DNA of 64,000 nt, from assembly GCF_004025965.2 (NCBI RefSeq), contig NZ_SAYU02000008.1, forward strand, positions 1-64,000, in the 5' to 3' direction. The DNA comes from Phycicoccus flavus (GTDB lineage Bacteria; Actinomycetota; Actinomycetes; Actinomycetales; Dermatophilaceae). A program made the translations under genes and the position numbers. Every line of letters begins with the position of its first letter. The stretch's first letter is position 1. The notes beneath the pieces are model-generated. The model was not told the origin of the DNA. It saw only the letters and a list, made by a program, of their open reading frames with translations, and did no database searches. Positions 63,977-64,000 of this stretch are shown here, in pieces.

Positions 63977-64000
63977 ATGCTGCGTGTCGGTCTCACGGGG
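63977..64000 (+). CDS. coaE: dephospho-CoA kinase (3' partial, first 8 codons)
   Basis: Only MLRVGLTG is in the window, the usual N-terminus of CoaE leading into its P-loop. A TAGGGT -10 (63965-63970), whose TAG is the stop codon of the preceding frame, lies 6 nt before ATG 63977. Position downstream of rpsA matches the rpsA-coaE order known in actinobacteria. CoaE makes the last step of coenzyme A synthesis. Confidence 0.7.

Overview
The window is a very GC-rich (by eye roughly three quarters G+C) actinobacterial chromosome segment. GTG starts are frequent, and TANNNT -10 boxes sit 6-8 nt in front of start codons, which points to leaderless mRNAs. It also carries a DUF222/HNH (13E12-type) gene, an HGxxPAAW protein, a mycothiol-dependent (MDMPI) family protein, a PdtaR-type ANTAR regulator and a decaprenylphosphoryl-arabinose pathway. 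I infer Actinomycetes, probably Micrococcales (Intrasporangiaceae-like); no rRNA marker is present to fix this.

Layout: 1-7.3 kb holds the 3' part of a serine hydrolase, MDMPI and DinB family enzymes, an RsmB-type rRNA methyltransferase, a secreted beta-propeller, a Nudix hydrolase, rpe and a pentapeptide-repeat protein. 7.4-8.5 kb is an FMN riboswitch driving a PnuC-family riboflavin transporter (ribM). 8.5-18.7 kb holds a duplicated inverted-repeat element, hisE-hisG, a PH-domain protein, an MFS exporter, a P-loop kinase/FUSC pair, the DUF222/HNH gene, a 71-bp degenerate tandem repeat, hisF, a small Tudor-like protein, hisI and a reduced trp locus (Trp-associated membrane protein, HGxxPAAW protein, trpC; no trpE/B/A here). 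18.8-29.7 kb holds MauE/DoxX, a DsbA-like thioredoxin, lgt, gltB-gltD, pyk, tRNA-Leu(CAA) and pdtaR. 29.8-36.7 kb holds an acetyltransferase, a Tat-exported DUF1501/DUF1800 pair, a thioesterase and polA.

36.7-54.5 kb lies between polA and rpsA, genes that are adjacent in Mycobacterium. It is filled by a cell-envelope glycan island: ubiA (decaprenyl-phosphate phosphoribosyltransferase), dprE1, dprE2 and a flippase as one coupled operon; three large GT-C-like membrane proteins including an AftD homologue; a 44-aa DUF2613 protein; a GT4 glycosyltransferase; an acyltransferase; three SAM methyltransferases; and a DUF3068 protein. Together these can make a lipid-linked arabinose donor, move intermediates across the membrane and build a decorated arabinan-like polymer outside.

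54.5-64 kb: rpsA is preceded by a leaderless six-codon upstream ORF. It is followed by a strong terminator hairpin, a small lipoprotein, a four-gene sugar ABC importer, DUF4184, a PPOX/F420-type oxidoreductase, a frameshifted serine hydrolase, and the first codons of coaE. A 27-bp palindrome recurs in three intergenic regions with a fixed 60-bp pair spacing and behaves like a dispersed REP-type element.
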